The notes beneath the pieces are model-generated. The model did no database searches, was not told the origin of the DNA, and was given only the letters and a program-made list of their open reading frames with translations. A program made the translations under genes and the position numbers. Shown piece by piece: positions 1 to 7,823 of a DNA stretch of 64,000 bases. Source of the stretch: Bacilli bacterium (GTDB taxonomy: Bacteria; Bacillota_I; Bacilli_A; RFN20; CAG-826); NCBI GenBank assembly GCA_017619815.1, contig JAFZRR010000017.1, forward strand, positions 36,477 to 100,476. Direction: 5' to 3'. Position 1 is the first letter of the stretch. Each line of letters starts with the position of its first letter.

Positions 1-953
1 TTCCCCATTCAATGTTTTTCTTTTCGCCAACAATATCATTAATCTTCTTTTCACGTTTCTCTAATTCGATTAAATAAAGTTTGCCTTTGAGCATATTCAT
101 AGCCATTTCTTTATTCAAGAGTTGGCTTCTTTCTACTTGGCAAGAAACCACGATACCAGTAGGCAAGTGAGTGATTCTAACCGCGGTTTCAACTTTGTTG
201 ACATTTTGTCCACCGGCACCACCACTACGATATGTATCAACCTTTAAATCAGCTTCATTAATTTGAATATTAATTGAATTCTCTTTGAATTCTGGAATGA
301 CGTTCACAGAGGCAAAAGAAGTATGTCTTCTCTTATTCGCATCGAAAGGAGAAATTCTTACTAAACGATGAACACCTTTCTCACTTTTAAGTAATCCATA
401 TGCATTATGACCGGCAATTTTTAATGTAACTGATTTGATACCAGCTTCTTCACCAGGTTCTAATGAAATAAGAGACATTTTGAACTTATGTGCTTCTGCA
501 TACAAAACGTACATGCGATAAAGCATATCCGCCCAATCTTGTGCTTCTGTGCCACCCGCACCTGGATGTATTTCAATAATCGCAGGCATGTCATCAAACT
601 CGCCTGTGAATAAAATTTCTAATTCAAAATCCTTTGATTCTTTTTCAAGTTGCTCAAAAGACTCATTTATTTGTTCAAATAAAGATTCATCGCCTAACTC
701 TAAGAGTTCATTAATATCTTTAAAATCGTTTTCTAACTTTCGATAAGTCTCAACGATATTCTTACAATAATTCAATCGAGAGATAACTTTTAAAGCCTCG
801 CTATTATTGCTCCAGAAGTTATCTTCTTCGCTTTTTTTAGTTAAAACTAAAATTTCCTCATCTAATTTAGTGAGGTCAAAGAGAAGACCCGAGTTGGTGG
901 ATTCTCTCACCAACAGCACAAAGTTCTTGGTTAAAAGAAGCAATGTCTTTCAT
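1..953 (-). CDS. prfB: Peptide chain release factor 2, partial, with programmed +1 frameshift
   Basis: RF2 releases finished proteins at UGA and UAA codons. The 3' end is cut off by the window edge, so about 317 codons are present. The start ATG (953-951) overlaps the secA stop as TAATG. Codon 25 is CTT and codon 26 an in-frame TGA (878-876). A +1 slip at CTTTGAC continues the frame as Leu-Asp-Leu-Thr-Lys, the conserved RF2 arrangement. Downstream I read the SPF codon-recognition tripeptide (about 339-347) and the GGQ catalytic motif in [11 protein letters not shown] (about 190-225). SecA-prfB is a classic Firmicute gene pair. The UGA sense codon lets RF2 regulate its own synthesis. The frameshift must be spanned to annotate this gene; it is not a pseudogene. 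Confidence 0.95.
875..881 (-). promoter_or_regulatory. RF2 programmed +1 frameshift site CTT TGA C
   Basis: The slippery Leu codon CTT (881-879) precedes an in-frame TGA (878-876) followed by C. Slippage reads GAC next. The purine-rich Shine-Dalgarno-like stimulator, normally three bases upstream of CTT, is only GGG here and lies six bases upstream. Confidence 0.93.
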
Positions 954-3400
954 TATTTTTCTTCCTCTTTTTTGGTTTCGCCAACCACTTCACCAGCTTC
1001 TTGTTGCTTTGCAGCTTCCGCAGTTAATCTTTCTTCTTCAGCTTTTCTGGCAGCAGCTTGAGCGGCTTCAACTTGATTAACGAATTTATCAATATTAACG
1101 AGGTTTAAAACTGCATCAACAGATGCCATTTCTAAGCATTCTCTGAACATATCGTAACCTTCGTTAACGTAGTCTTGTAATGGGTTCACGTTCGCATAAC
1201 CACGGAGGTGGATACCTTCACGTAAACGCGCCATCGCATCAATGTGTTTAGTCCAGTTTTGGTCTAAGCAATGTAAAATCAAATCTCTTTCAATGCGGTC
1301 ACATAATTCTTCTGGTAATTTGCTTCTCTTGCGCATATATCTACGTAAGATTAATTCGCCTAAGTCTTGACCACAGTTATCCACTAAGTCATCTTCATAA
1401 GCATTTGGATTGATACTACCTTCAGGCAAGAATCTTGGTTCCACTTGTTTGATTAATAATTCAGCAGAAATGAGTTGATCGTTGCTGCCTTGTGGAACAG
1501 CTTTCTTTGCTAAGAACATACCAGTTGTAGCAAACATTTCATCAACAATATCTTTAATCGCACTACCTTCGATAATTCTGTCACGTTTGTCGTAAACATT
1601 TTGTCTTTGTTTTGCTAAGACATCATCGTAATCTAATAAGCTCTTACGAGTATCGAAGTTCATACCTTCAATTTTCTTTTGTGCGCTTGTAACTGCGTTA
1701 GAAACCATCTTGCTTTCAAGAGCTTCATCACCAAAATTCTTTTCAATGTAATTTCTCATTGCATCTGCAGCGAATCTCACTAATAATGTATCATCAAATG
1801 ATACATAGAATCTGGAGAAGCCTGGATCGCCTTGACGTCCAGAACGACCACGTAATTGGTTATCAATACGACGAGATTCATGTCTTTCTGTACCTAAAAC
1901 ACACAAACCACCTAAGGCTCTAACTTCGTCATCAATCTTAATATCGGTACCACGACCTGCCATATTTGTGGCGAGTGTGATAGCGCCTTTACGACCTGCA
2001 AGTGCGATAATTTCCGCTTCACGTGCGTGGTTCTTAGCGTTTAACATTTCGTGTGGTAAACCAGCAGCAGTTAATAAATTTGAAATTTCTTCAGAAGATT
2101 CAACTGAGACTGTACCAATCAAGATTGGCTGTCCTTTTTCGTGTCTTCTCTTAACTTCTTCAATTAAAGCAGCGAGTTTTGGACCTTTATGTGCGTAGAT
2201 GAAATCTGTCGCATCCTCACGGATAACAGGTCTATTTGTAGGCACACAAACGACACGCATGTTATAAATCTTACGGAATTCTTCTTCCTCTGTTTTAGCG
2301 GTACCGGTCATACCTGCCATCTTCTTATAAAGACGGAAGAAGTTTTGATATGTAATTGTCGCCATGGTAACTGTTTCTTGTTTGATGGTGACATTTTCTT
2401 TTGCTTGAACAGCTTGGTGTAAACCATCGGACCATTCACGACCTGGTAAAACACGGCCTGTAAATTGGTCAATAATTTGCACTTGTCCTTCACCATCGAC
2501 TAAATAGTCGACATCTCTTTGCATGATGAAGTTGGCTTTTAAGGCGTTATGAATTCTATGAACTAAATCAAAGTATTCAGGATCATATAAGTTTCTAATA
2601 CCAAACATTCTTTCAGCTTTGGTGTTACCGGAATCAGTTAAATTAACTGTCTTTTCTTTCACATCAACAGTGAAATCAACATCTTTTTTCAAAGCTTTGC
2701 AGAATCTGTCAGCAACTGTGTATTGGCTGGATGATGTTTTCACACCACCAGAAATAATTAATGGGGTACGGGATTCATCAATTAAAATTGAGTCAGCTTC
2801 GTCAACGATACAGAAATTCAAACCACGAAGAACCCTATGATTCATATCTGTGGCCATATTATCTCTTAAGTAGTCGAAACCTAATTCAGAGTTGGTTGTA
2901 TATGTAATATCGCATAAATATGCGGCTTTCTTTTCAGAGGTTGATTTTGCACGTGCGTTAACACCGACAGTTAAACCTAAGAATCTATAGATTTGACCCA
3001 TCCATTCAGCGTCACGACCAGATAAGTATTCGTTAACTGTAACAACGTGAACACCTTTACCGGATAAAGCGTTTAAGTATGTTGCCATAGTAGCGGTTAA
3101 GGTTTTACCTTCACCTGTCTTCATTTCCGCAACATCACCTGCGTGCATAACTAATGAACCGATAACTTGAACTTTGAATGGAAATTCATGAATGGTTCTT
3201 TTAGCGGCTTCACGAGCAACCGCGAAAGCTTCATATTTGATATCATCAAGTGTTTTTCCGTTAGCTAATAAGTCTTTGAAATAATCAGTCTTGGCTCTTA
3301 ACTCATCATCAGTTAATTCCGCCATCTTCTTTTCATAAGCTAAAACTTTATCAGCTTCTCTAGAATATTTTTTAATGGCTCTTCTATCAAAAAATCCCAT
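953..3400 (-). CDS. secA: Preprotein translocase ATPase SecA
   Basis: SecA is the cytosolic motor that pushes unfolded preproteins through SecYEG. From the ATG at 3400 it has 815 residues and starts MGFFDRRAIKKY. Walker A TGEGKT lies at residues 95-100, followed by the DEAD-type box VDEADSILIDE, the helicase motifs GTVSVESSEEIS and ATNMAGRGTDI, and the arginine-rich LRGRSGRQGD. The C-terminus is a Glu/Lys/Ala-rich tail with no zinc-binding SEC-C motif, so SecB-type docking is unlikely. A GTG at 3415 is in frame, but the ATG matches the family start. A consensus-like promoter lies upstream (3473-3502), and the gene overlaps prfB by one base. Confidence 0.97.
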   Translation of the reverse strand: MGFFDRRAIKKYSREADKVLAYEKKMAELTDDELRAKTDYFKDLLANGKTLDDIKYEAFAVAREAAKRTIHEFPFKVQVIGSLVMHAGDVAEMKTGEGKTLTATMATYLNALSGKGVHVVTVNEYLSGRDAEWMGQIYRFLGLTVGVNARAKSTSEKKAAYLCDITYTTNSELGFDYLRDNMATDMNHRVLRGLNFCIVDEADSILIDESRTPLIISGGVKTSSSQYTVADRFCKALKKDVDFTVDVKEKTVNLTDSGNTKAERMFGIRNLYDPEYFDLVHRIHNALKANFIMQRDVDYLVDGEGQVQIIDQFTGRVLPGREWSDGLHQAVQAKENVTIKQETVTMATITYQNFFRLYKKMAGMTGTAKTEEEEFRKIYNMRVVCVPTNRPVIREDATDFIYAHKGPKLAALIEEVKRRHEKGQPILIGTVSVESSEEISNLLTAAGLPHEMLNAKNHAREAEIIALAGRKGAITLATNMAGRGTDIKIDDEVRALGGLCVLGTERHESRRIDNQLRGRSGRQGDPGFSRFYVSFDDTLLVRFAADAMRNYIEKNFGDEALESKMVSNAVTSAQKKIEGMNFDTRKSLLDYDDVLAKQRQNVYDKRDRIIEGSAIKDIVDEMFATTGMFLAKKAVPQGSNDQLISAELLIKQVEPRFLPEGSINPNAYEDDLVDNCGQDLGELILRRYMRKRSKLPEELCDRIERDLILHCLDQNWTKHIDAMARLREGIHLRGYANVNPLQDYVNEGYDMFRECLEMASVDAVLNLVNIDKFVNQVEAAQAAARKAEEERLTAEAAKQQEAGEVVGETKKEEEK

Positions 3401-3405
3401 AGTTT

Positions 3406-3423
3406 TTACCAACACAACAACAT
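3406..3423 (-). other. Possible five-codon leader ORF upstream of secA
   Basis: An ATG at 3423 preceded by GAAAGG (3435-3430, seven-base spacing) opens a frame encoding MLLCW and stops at TAA 3408-3406, five bases before the secA ATG. The best Shine-Dalgarno sequence in the leader is placed for this mini-ORF and not for secA itself (about 29 bases away). It may work by reinitiation, or be chance. Confidence 0.3.
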
Positions 3424-3472
3424 AGTTGTGCCTTTCTTTATAAGTATTAGAATGTAAAACATTCGCTTTAAT

Positions 3473-3502
3473 ATACTATCGTTTAATATGAACTAGTGTC
3501 AA
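3473..3502 (-). promoter_or_regulatory. Predicted secA promoter
   Basis: On the minus strand a perfect -35 TTGACA (3502-3497), an 18-base spacer and -10 TAGTAT (3478-3473) lie about 70 bases upstream of secA. An inverted repeat AATAGTAA/TTACTATT (3502-3509 and 3515-3522) abuts the -35 and may act as a weak comFC terminator or an operator. Confidence 0.6.
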
Positions 3503-3531
3503 ATAGTAAATAAATTACTATTGCTTTTTAT

Positions 3532-4158
3532 CTAGATATCATCAGTTTTAGCCATTACTAAAACTTCAATCTTTTTGGGGTGTAATTTCTCAATCAAGTG
3601 AATACATGCTTTTAGTGTAGATCCTGTTGTATGAACATCATCAACGAGAAGAATTTTATATTTTGATAAATCAGAATTACCGGTATGTTCCAAGCAGTCT
3701 TTAATAGCTTTTCTTCTCTTTGCAGAACTGGTTGCTTGCTTAATTCTTTTGGTTTTCACAATCATTTTTCTCATTGGTAGATTCAGTATTTTGAACATCT
3801 CTTCCACGTGGTTAAATTCCCTAATGTCATCGTCCTCTTTATATGAAGGTACGGGCACTAAAACATAGTCTCTATATCTAAGTGATAATTCACGTGAAAA
3901 ACGTTCAAAAAATATATTCAATAATTCAAAATCAAAACAGCCTTTGAACTGATAAAGTAATGCCTGAATTTTCTCATCATATCTATAAATAGATATAGCA
4001 TTATATCCAAGAACTTTGAATTTGAAAAAATGTGGTTTGATTTCTTTATAACACCAAGGACAAACATCGACACTTGGATGAGTAAGGTTGAACAGTAAAT
4101 TATCATCTATTTCTTTAAAGCAAAGTTTACACACTTTCGTTGGCTTCTTTAATTTCAT
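3532..4158 (-). CDS. comFC: ComFC-like phosphoribosyltransferase-fold competence protein
   Basis: ComFC proteins act with ComFA in DNA uptake, handling incoming single strands in the cytosol. The N-terminus carries two CxxC zinc-ribbon pairs (CKLC and CPWC). The C-terminal half has the PRTase-type motif LLVDDVHTTGSTL, where the DD-TTGST loop would bind a phosphoribosyl group. I place the start at the internal ATG 4158 (MKLKKPTKVCKLC), because the longer frame to 4224 adds residues that only reflect overlap with comFA. The real gene then overlaps comFA by 32 bases, implying coupled translation. No comG or comE genes are visible, so whether the cell is transformable is unknown. Other roles in DNA repair are possible. 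Confidence 0.87.
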   Translation of the reverse strand: MKLKKPTKVCKLCFKEIDDNLLFNLTHPSVDVCPWCYKEIKPHFFKFKVLGYNAISIYRYDEKIQALLYQFKGCFDFELLNIFFERFSRELSLRYRDYVLVPVPSYKEDDDIREFNHVEEMFKILNLPMRKMIVKTKRIKQATSSAKRRKAIKDCLEHTGNSDLSKYKILLVDDVHTTGSTLKACIHLIEKLHPKKIEVLVMAKTDDI

Positions 4159-5269
4159 TGACGGCTTCAACCATTTCGTTAGTTTCTCGTCTTGCAATGA
4201 ACACCACCTCCCCTGTTGGTGCATCTTTTTTCCTTCCCACTCTTCCAGATATCTGAATTAAGGCACTGGATGTGTATAGAGGATGGTCCGCGCCAAAAAT
4301 AATCACTTGTAAATCTTTAACCGTTACTCCACGTTCAAGCACTGCAGTAGTTACAAGAACTTTGGTCATTCCTTTTCTGAATTTATCAATCCGCTCATTA
4401 CGATCTACACATTTAGAATGAACATAATCGGCATTCTCGAAGAACAGTTTTAGCACCTCATATGTCTGCTCACACGTGTCAATCGTAGGCGTAAAGACAA
4501 AAATCGGCTTATTTTGCGCCAAAAAACGCCGCAATTCCTGGATTAAAAAGTAATAACTGACTAGTTTTGAATGAATGGAAAACCTTGGCACTGGTAAAGG
4601 ATGGTTGTGAAATCTTTTATTCAGTTTTAAGACCATCTTCCCCGGTTGATTGAAATCATCAATTTGATTTTTCGATGGTGTTGCAGATAAAAGAATATAA
4701 TGACCTTTCACTGCTTTATCAAAGAATGCTTTTAAGACATCATTTCCATTATATGGAAAAGCATCAATTTCATCTAAGATTAGTAGATCAAAATATGATG
4801 GGTATCTGAACAATTGATGGGTCGTTAAACAAATCAAATCGCCTTTTAGAAACTTGGTATGGTCACCATACACTGCAATTACCTTATTGTTAGTAAATAT
4901 GGCTTTAAAGCGATAATAGAGTTCTCTAACAACATCTCTTCTCGGAACCGCAAACCCCACTTTTAAATTGTTTTTAATGGCTTGAGATATAACTTCTAAT
5001 ACAATTTCTGTTTTTCCAGAGCCGCAGACAGCATGAACTAAGCTATCAACACCATTGAAATAGTTTTTCACTAACTGATCAGATAAACGTTTTTGGTCAT
5101 CAGACAATTCATAGTGAAGACTATATTCTGCATTAGTATTTTGATAATAAATCTCATTAGCTTCTTGTCCTCGAAATGTAATACATCTTCGGCAATAAGT
5201 CTTTCCATTTCTTATTCCGAAATACTTAGAATCTGTGTTTCCACATATTGGACATTTGAATTCATCCAT
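4127..5269 (-). CDS. comFA: ComFA DNA helicase/translocase for DNA uptake
   Basis: ComFA is a superfamily-2 ATPase on the cytosolic side of the membrane that helps pull transforming single-stranded DNA inward. The 380-residue protein begins with a four-cysteine zinc finger (CPICG and CRRC). It then shows Walker A (CGSGKTE), the DEID motif II in LLILDEIDAFPY, motif III LLSATPS and motif VI ISGRVGRKKDAP. This order is diagnostic for ComFA. Its Shine-Dalgarno AGGGGG is the 3' arm of the terminator hairpin that follows rpiB, so read-through transcripts would hide it. It overlaps comFC. Confidence 0.93.
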   Translation of the reverse strand: MDEFKCPICGNTDSKYFGIRNGKTYCRRCITFRGQEANEIYYQNTNAEYSLHYELSDDQKRLSDQLVKNYFNGVDSLVHAVCGSGKTEIVLEVISQAIKNNLKVGFAVPRRDVVRELYYRFKAIFTNNKVIAVYGDHTKFLKGDLICLTTHQLFRYPSYFDLLILDEIDAFPYNGNDVLKAFFDKAVKGHYILLSATPSKNQIDDFNQPGKMVLKLNKRFHNHPLPVPRFSIHSKLVSYYFLIQELRRFLAQNKPIFVFTPTIDTCEQTYEVLKLFFENADYVHSKCVDRNERIDKFRKGMTKVLVTTAVLERGVTVKDLQVIIFGADHPLYTSSALIQISGRVGRKKDAPTGEVVFIARRETNEMVEAVNEIKEANESV

Positions 5270-5273
5270 AAAT

Positions 5274-5301
5274 AAAACCCCCTACTAATTAAATAGGGGG
5301 T
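5274..5301 (-). terminator. rpiB terminator overlapping the comFA RBS
   Basis: An eight-pair stem (5277-5284 with 5294-5301, mostly CCCCCTA/TAGGGGG) with a nine-base loop is followed on the minus strand by TTTTATTT and then, directly, by the comFA ATG. The 3' arm contains the comFA Shine-Dalgarno. Confidence 0.85.
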
Positions 5302-5322
5302 ATTTTAGAATTTTGTTTCAGA

Positions 5323-5763
5323 TTATTTTTCTAAATCGCTAATCATGTCAACACGAGTTTGGTGTCTTCCGCCTTCAAATTCGGTACTTAAGAATATATC
5401 TATTCTTCTAATTACATCTTCAGTGTTCATAAATTTAGCACCAAAGGCGATAACATTTGCATCATTATGTTGTCTCATTAAGCGCGCGACTTCATCGTTA
5501 TAGGCTAGTCCACAACGAATTCCTTTGATTTTGTTCGCGGAGATTGCGATGCCTTCACCACTTGTACAAATGACGATGCCAAAGTCGCATTCTTTACGAG
5601 CAACAAGCCTTCCAACTTCTGCGCCATAAACTGGATAATGGCAAGAGTCATGAGAGTTTGTGCCAACATCAGTAACTTGATAACCTTTTGATTTCAAATA
5701 TTTAACAACTTCATCTTTTTGATCAACGCCACCGTGATCACTACCAATTGCAATTCTTAACAT
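5323..5763 (-). CDS. rpiB: Ribose-5-phosphate isomerase B
   Basis: RpiB interconverts ribulose 5-phosphate and ribose 5-phosphate in the non-oxidative pentose phosphate pathway. The 146-residue protein fits the RpiB/LacAB family length. It begins with the SDHGG phosphate-binding motif and carries the catalytic cysteine region ICTSGEGIAISANK, then a conserved GIRCG segment. It lies 15 bases downstream of prmC and ends at a strong terminator. Given the surface nucleases and PsuG in this window, it could channel ribose from scavenged nucleosides; that is inference. Confidence 0.94.
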   Translation of the reverse strand: MLRIAIGSDHGGVDQKDEVVKYLKSKGYQVTDVGTNSHDSCHYPVYGAEVGRLVARKECDFGIVICTSGEGIAISANKIKGIRCGLAYNDEVARLMRQHNDANVIAFGAKFMNTEDVIRRIDIFLSTEFEGGRHQTRVDMISDLEK

Positions 5764-5778
5764 TTTGATTTCTCCAAT

Positions 5779-6606
5779 CTACTTTATTATATAAAGGAAA
5801 CGAGTCTTATTATAGATGTCCTTATGGAAGCGATATGTACATCCAGCAAGATATTTATTCATGAGCTTTATTAACGCTTCTTCCATATCTTCTTCAATTT
5901 CAAATGCCATTAAATAATGTTCTTTCATAACTTGATCGGCATTTTTGAAAATCTCTTCATAGCATTTTGTACCAGGCACAGCAACAAGGGCTAAGTGTGG
6001 TTCATACTTCCAAACTTGCTTATCGATATTATTGATATTTTCAATGTAAGGAGGATTACAAATTAAGACGTCTAATTTTATCCTATTATCAATAAGAGGT
6101 TGCAAGAGATTTCCACAAAGCATTTCGACATTCTTTGTGTTCTTTTTCGCAACCTTTAAAGCATAGCTGGAAATATCAGTTGCATATATTTTTGCATTAG
6201 GAATTTCTTTTTCGATTGCACAGGCAATAGCACCGCTTCCAGTACAGACATCAGCAATAACTGGATATTCATCTGATTTGAATACTTTTTTCAAGTACAC
6301 GATTGTATCTACGGTGAGTTGCTCTGTCTCTTGTCGTGGAATTAATACATCCTTATTAACAATGATTTTGTTTCCTAAGAAGTAACTATAGCCTAATACA
6401 TATTGATAAGGCATTCCCTTTTTAATCAATTCTAAGTTTGTATACAAACGTTCTACATCGACAACTTCTCTATCAAAGTTTGCATACAAAACCATACGAT
6501 CATCAAACTTACTTGCATCAGCTAATAAACTAATGATGATGTTCTTATTCAAGTATTTGCTATCATCTGATAATAATTGAAAATAAAGTTCTCGATTTGT
6601 TGGCAT
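5779..6606 (-). CDS. prmC: Release factor N5-glutamine methyltransferase PrmC
   Basis: PrmC uses S-adenosylmethionine to methylate the glutamine of the GGQ motif in RF1 and RF2. The 275-residue protein has an N-terminal helical domain, a Rossmann SAM site (ADVCTGSGAIACAI) and the hallmark NPPY catalytic motif. It starts two bases after the prfA stop, the usual prfA-prmC pairing. Both of its substrates, prfA and prfB, are in this window. Confidence 0.95.
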   Translation of the reverse strand: MPTNRELYFQLLSDDSKYLNKNIIISLLADASKFDDRMVLYANFDREVVDVERLYTNLELIKKGMPYQYVLGYSYFLGNKIIVNKDVLIPRQETEQLTVDTIVYLKKVFKSDEYPVIADVCTGSGAIACAIEKEIPNAKIYATDISSYALKVAKKNTKNVEMLCGNLLQPLIDNRIKLDVLICNPPYIENINNIDKQVWKYEPHLALVAVPGTKCYEEIFKNADQVMKEHYLMAFEIEEDMEEALIKLMNKYLAGCTYRFHKDIYNKTRFLYIIK

Positions 6607-6608
6607 GA

Positions 6609-7682
6609 TTATTCTCCCGCCATTTTCATTGATTGATCATAGTGAATTAAGGCATCAATAATTTCGTCTAATTCGCCTTCAATAACTCTATCTAATTTTT
6701 GGATTGTAAATCCGATTCTGTGGTCGGTCACACGGTTCTGTGGATAGTTATAAGTTCTTACTTTTTCACTTCTTTCGCCAGTGCCAATCTTTAACCTTCT
6801 TTCGTTACCAATTTCTTCTTGTTGTTTTGCAAGTTTATCGGTGTACATTTTGGTTCTTAACATTTGCATTGCCAACTCTTTATTTTGGATTTGTGATTTC
6901 TCGGTTTGACATGCAACTACTGTACCTGTTGGGATGTGGGTAATACGAACTGCGGATTCTGTCTTGTTAACGTTTTGTCCACCGGCACCTTGAGAATGGT
7001 AAGTATCAATTTGTAAATCACTTGGATTGATTTCGATATCGATTTCTTCAGCTTCAGGCATAACAAGCACAGTCGCAGTGGATGTATGTATACGACCGCT
7101 AGCTTCTGTACGTGGAACACGTTGAACACGATGCGCACCACTTTCAAACTTAAGTTTAGAGAAAACCATTTTTCCACTAATCTTAAATGAAACTAATGCA
7201 AAGCCGCCTGATTCAGATGGGCTTTCGTCTAAGATTTGGATTTTCCAACCTTGTGATTCAGCATATCTTGTGTACATACGGAAAAGATCACCGGCAAAAA
7301 TGTTTGCTTCGTCTCCACCAACTGCACCTCTAATTTCAACAATGATGTTTTTATCATCATTAGGATCTTTAGGTAATAAAAGTTCTTTTAATTTGATTTC
7401 AAGTTCTTCTTGTTCAGCGGTCAATCTTTTAATTTCTTCTTTTCCCATTTCAGAAATTTCTGGATCGGAATCATTGGCCATTTCACGAGCACCAAGAATC
7501 TCTTCTTCATTCTTTTTATATTTATTATATGTTTCAACTTGTGGGTCTAGATTTGCTCTCTCTTTAGAGATATCGCGAAAATGAGCCAAATCTTTCATGA
7601 CATTTTCGCTAGTTAATTCCTCATCAATTTCTGCGAGTCTTTTAATAGCAACTTCTAAACGTTGTCTCATGCTTTCTTCCAT
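6609..7682 (-). CDS. prfA: Peptide chain release factor 1
   Basis: RF1 terminates translation at UAA and UAG. I place the start at ATG 7682 (MEESMRQRLEV), preceded by GAGGT at good spacing; the longer frame to 7718 adds an unconserved leader. The protein is 357 residues, normal for RF1. It has the GGQ motif in [11 protein letters not shown] and the RF1-specific region HRVQRVPRTEASGR, where the PxT stop-codon anticodon is PRT. The gene heads the prfA-prmC-rpiB operon and is divergent from dnaX. Confidence 0.96.
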   Translation of the reverse strand: MEESMRQRLEVAIKRLAEIDEELTSENVMKDLAHFRDISKERANLDPQVETYNKYKKNEEEILGAREMANDSDPEISEMGKEEIKRLTAEQEELEIKLKELLLPKDPNDDKNIIVEIRGAVGGDEANIFAGDLFRMYTRYAESQGWKIQILDESPSESGGFALVSFKISGKMVFSKLKFESGAHRVQRVPRTEASGRIHTSTATVLVMPEAEEIDIEINPSDLQIDTYHSQGAGGQNVNKTESAVRITHIPTGTVVACQTEKSQIQNKELAMQMLRTKMYTDKLAKQQEEIGNERRLKIGTGERSEKVRTYNYPQNRVTDHRIGFTIQKLDRVIEGELDEIIDALIHYDQSMKMAGE

Positions 7683-7798
7683 TGTGTTACCTCGGTTAGC
7701 TTGAAAGTATTGTATCACAATATTGATATTCTTAAAAATAGTTATCGCTTTTGTCTTTAATATTCATATTAATACTTTAATGAAAAGTCGCGTTTGTG

Positions 7799-7816
7799 TA
7801 TAATCAAAACAGGTGA
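7799..7816 (+). promoter_or_regulatory. dnaX -10 element and adjacent RBS
   Basis: A perfect TATAAT (7799-7804) lies seven bases before the Shine-Dalgarno AGGTGA (7811-7816). Transcription starting at normal distance would begin almost at the RBS. The -35 (TTTAAT, 7776-7781) is poor. Confidence 0.5.
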
Positions 7817-7823
7817 ATACAAA

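Noticed and set aside
876..878. prfB in-frame TGA as a pseudogene or UGA=Trp code
   Set aside because: It is the conserved RF2 frameshift site, and TGA ends other genes here.
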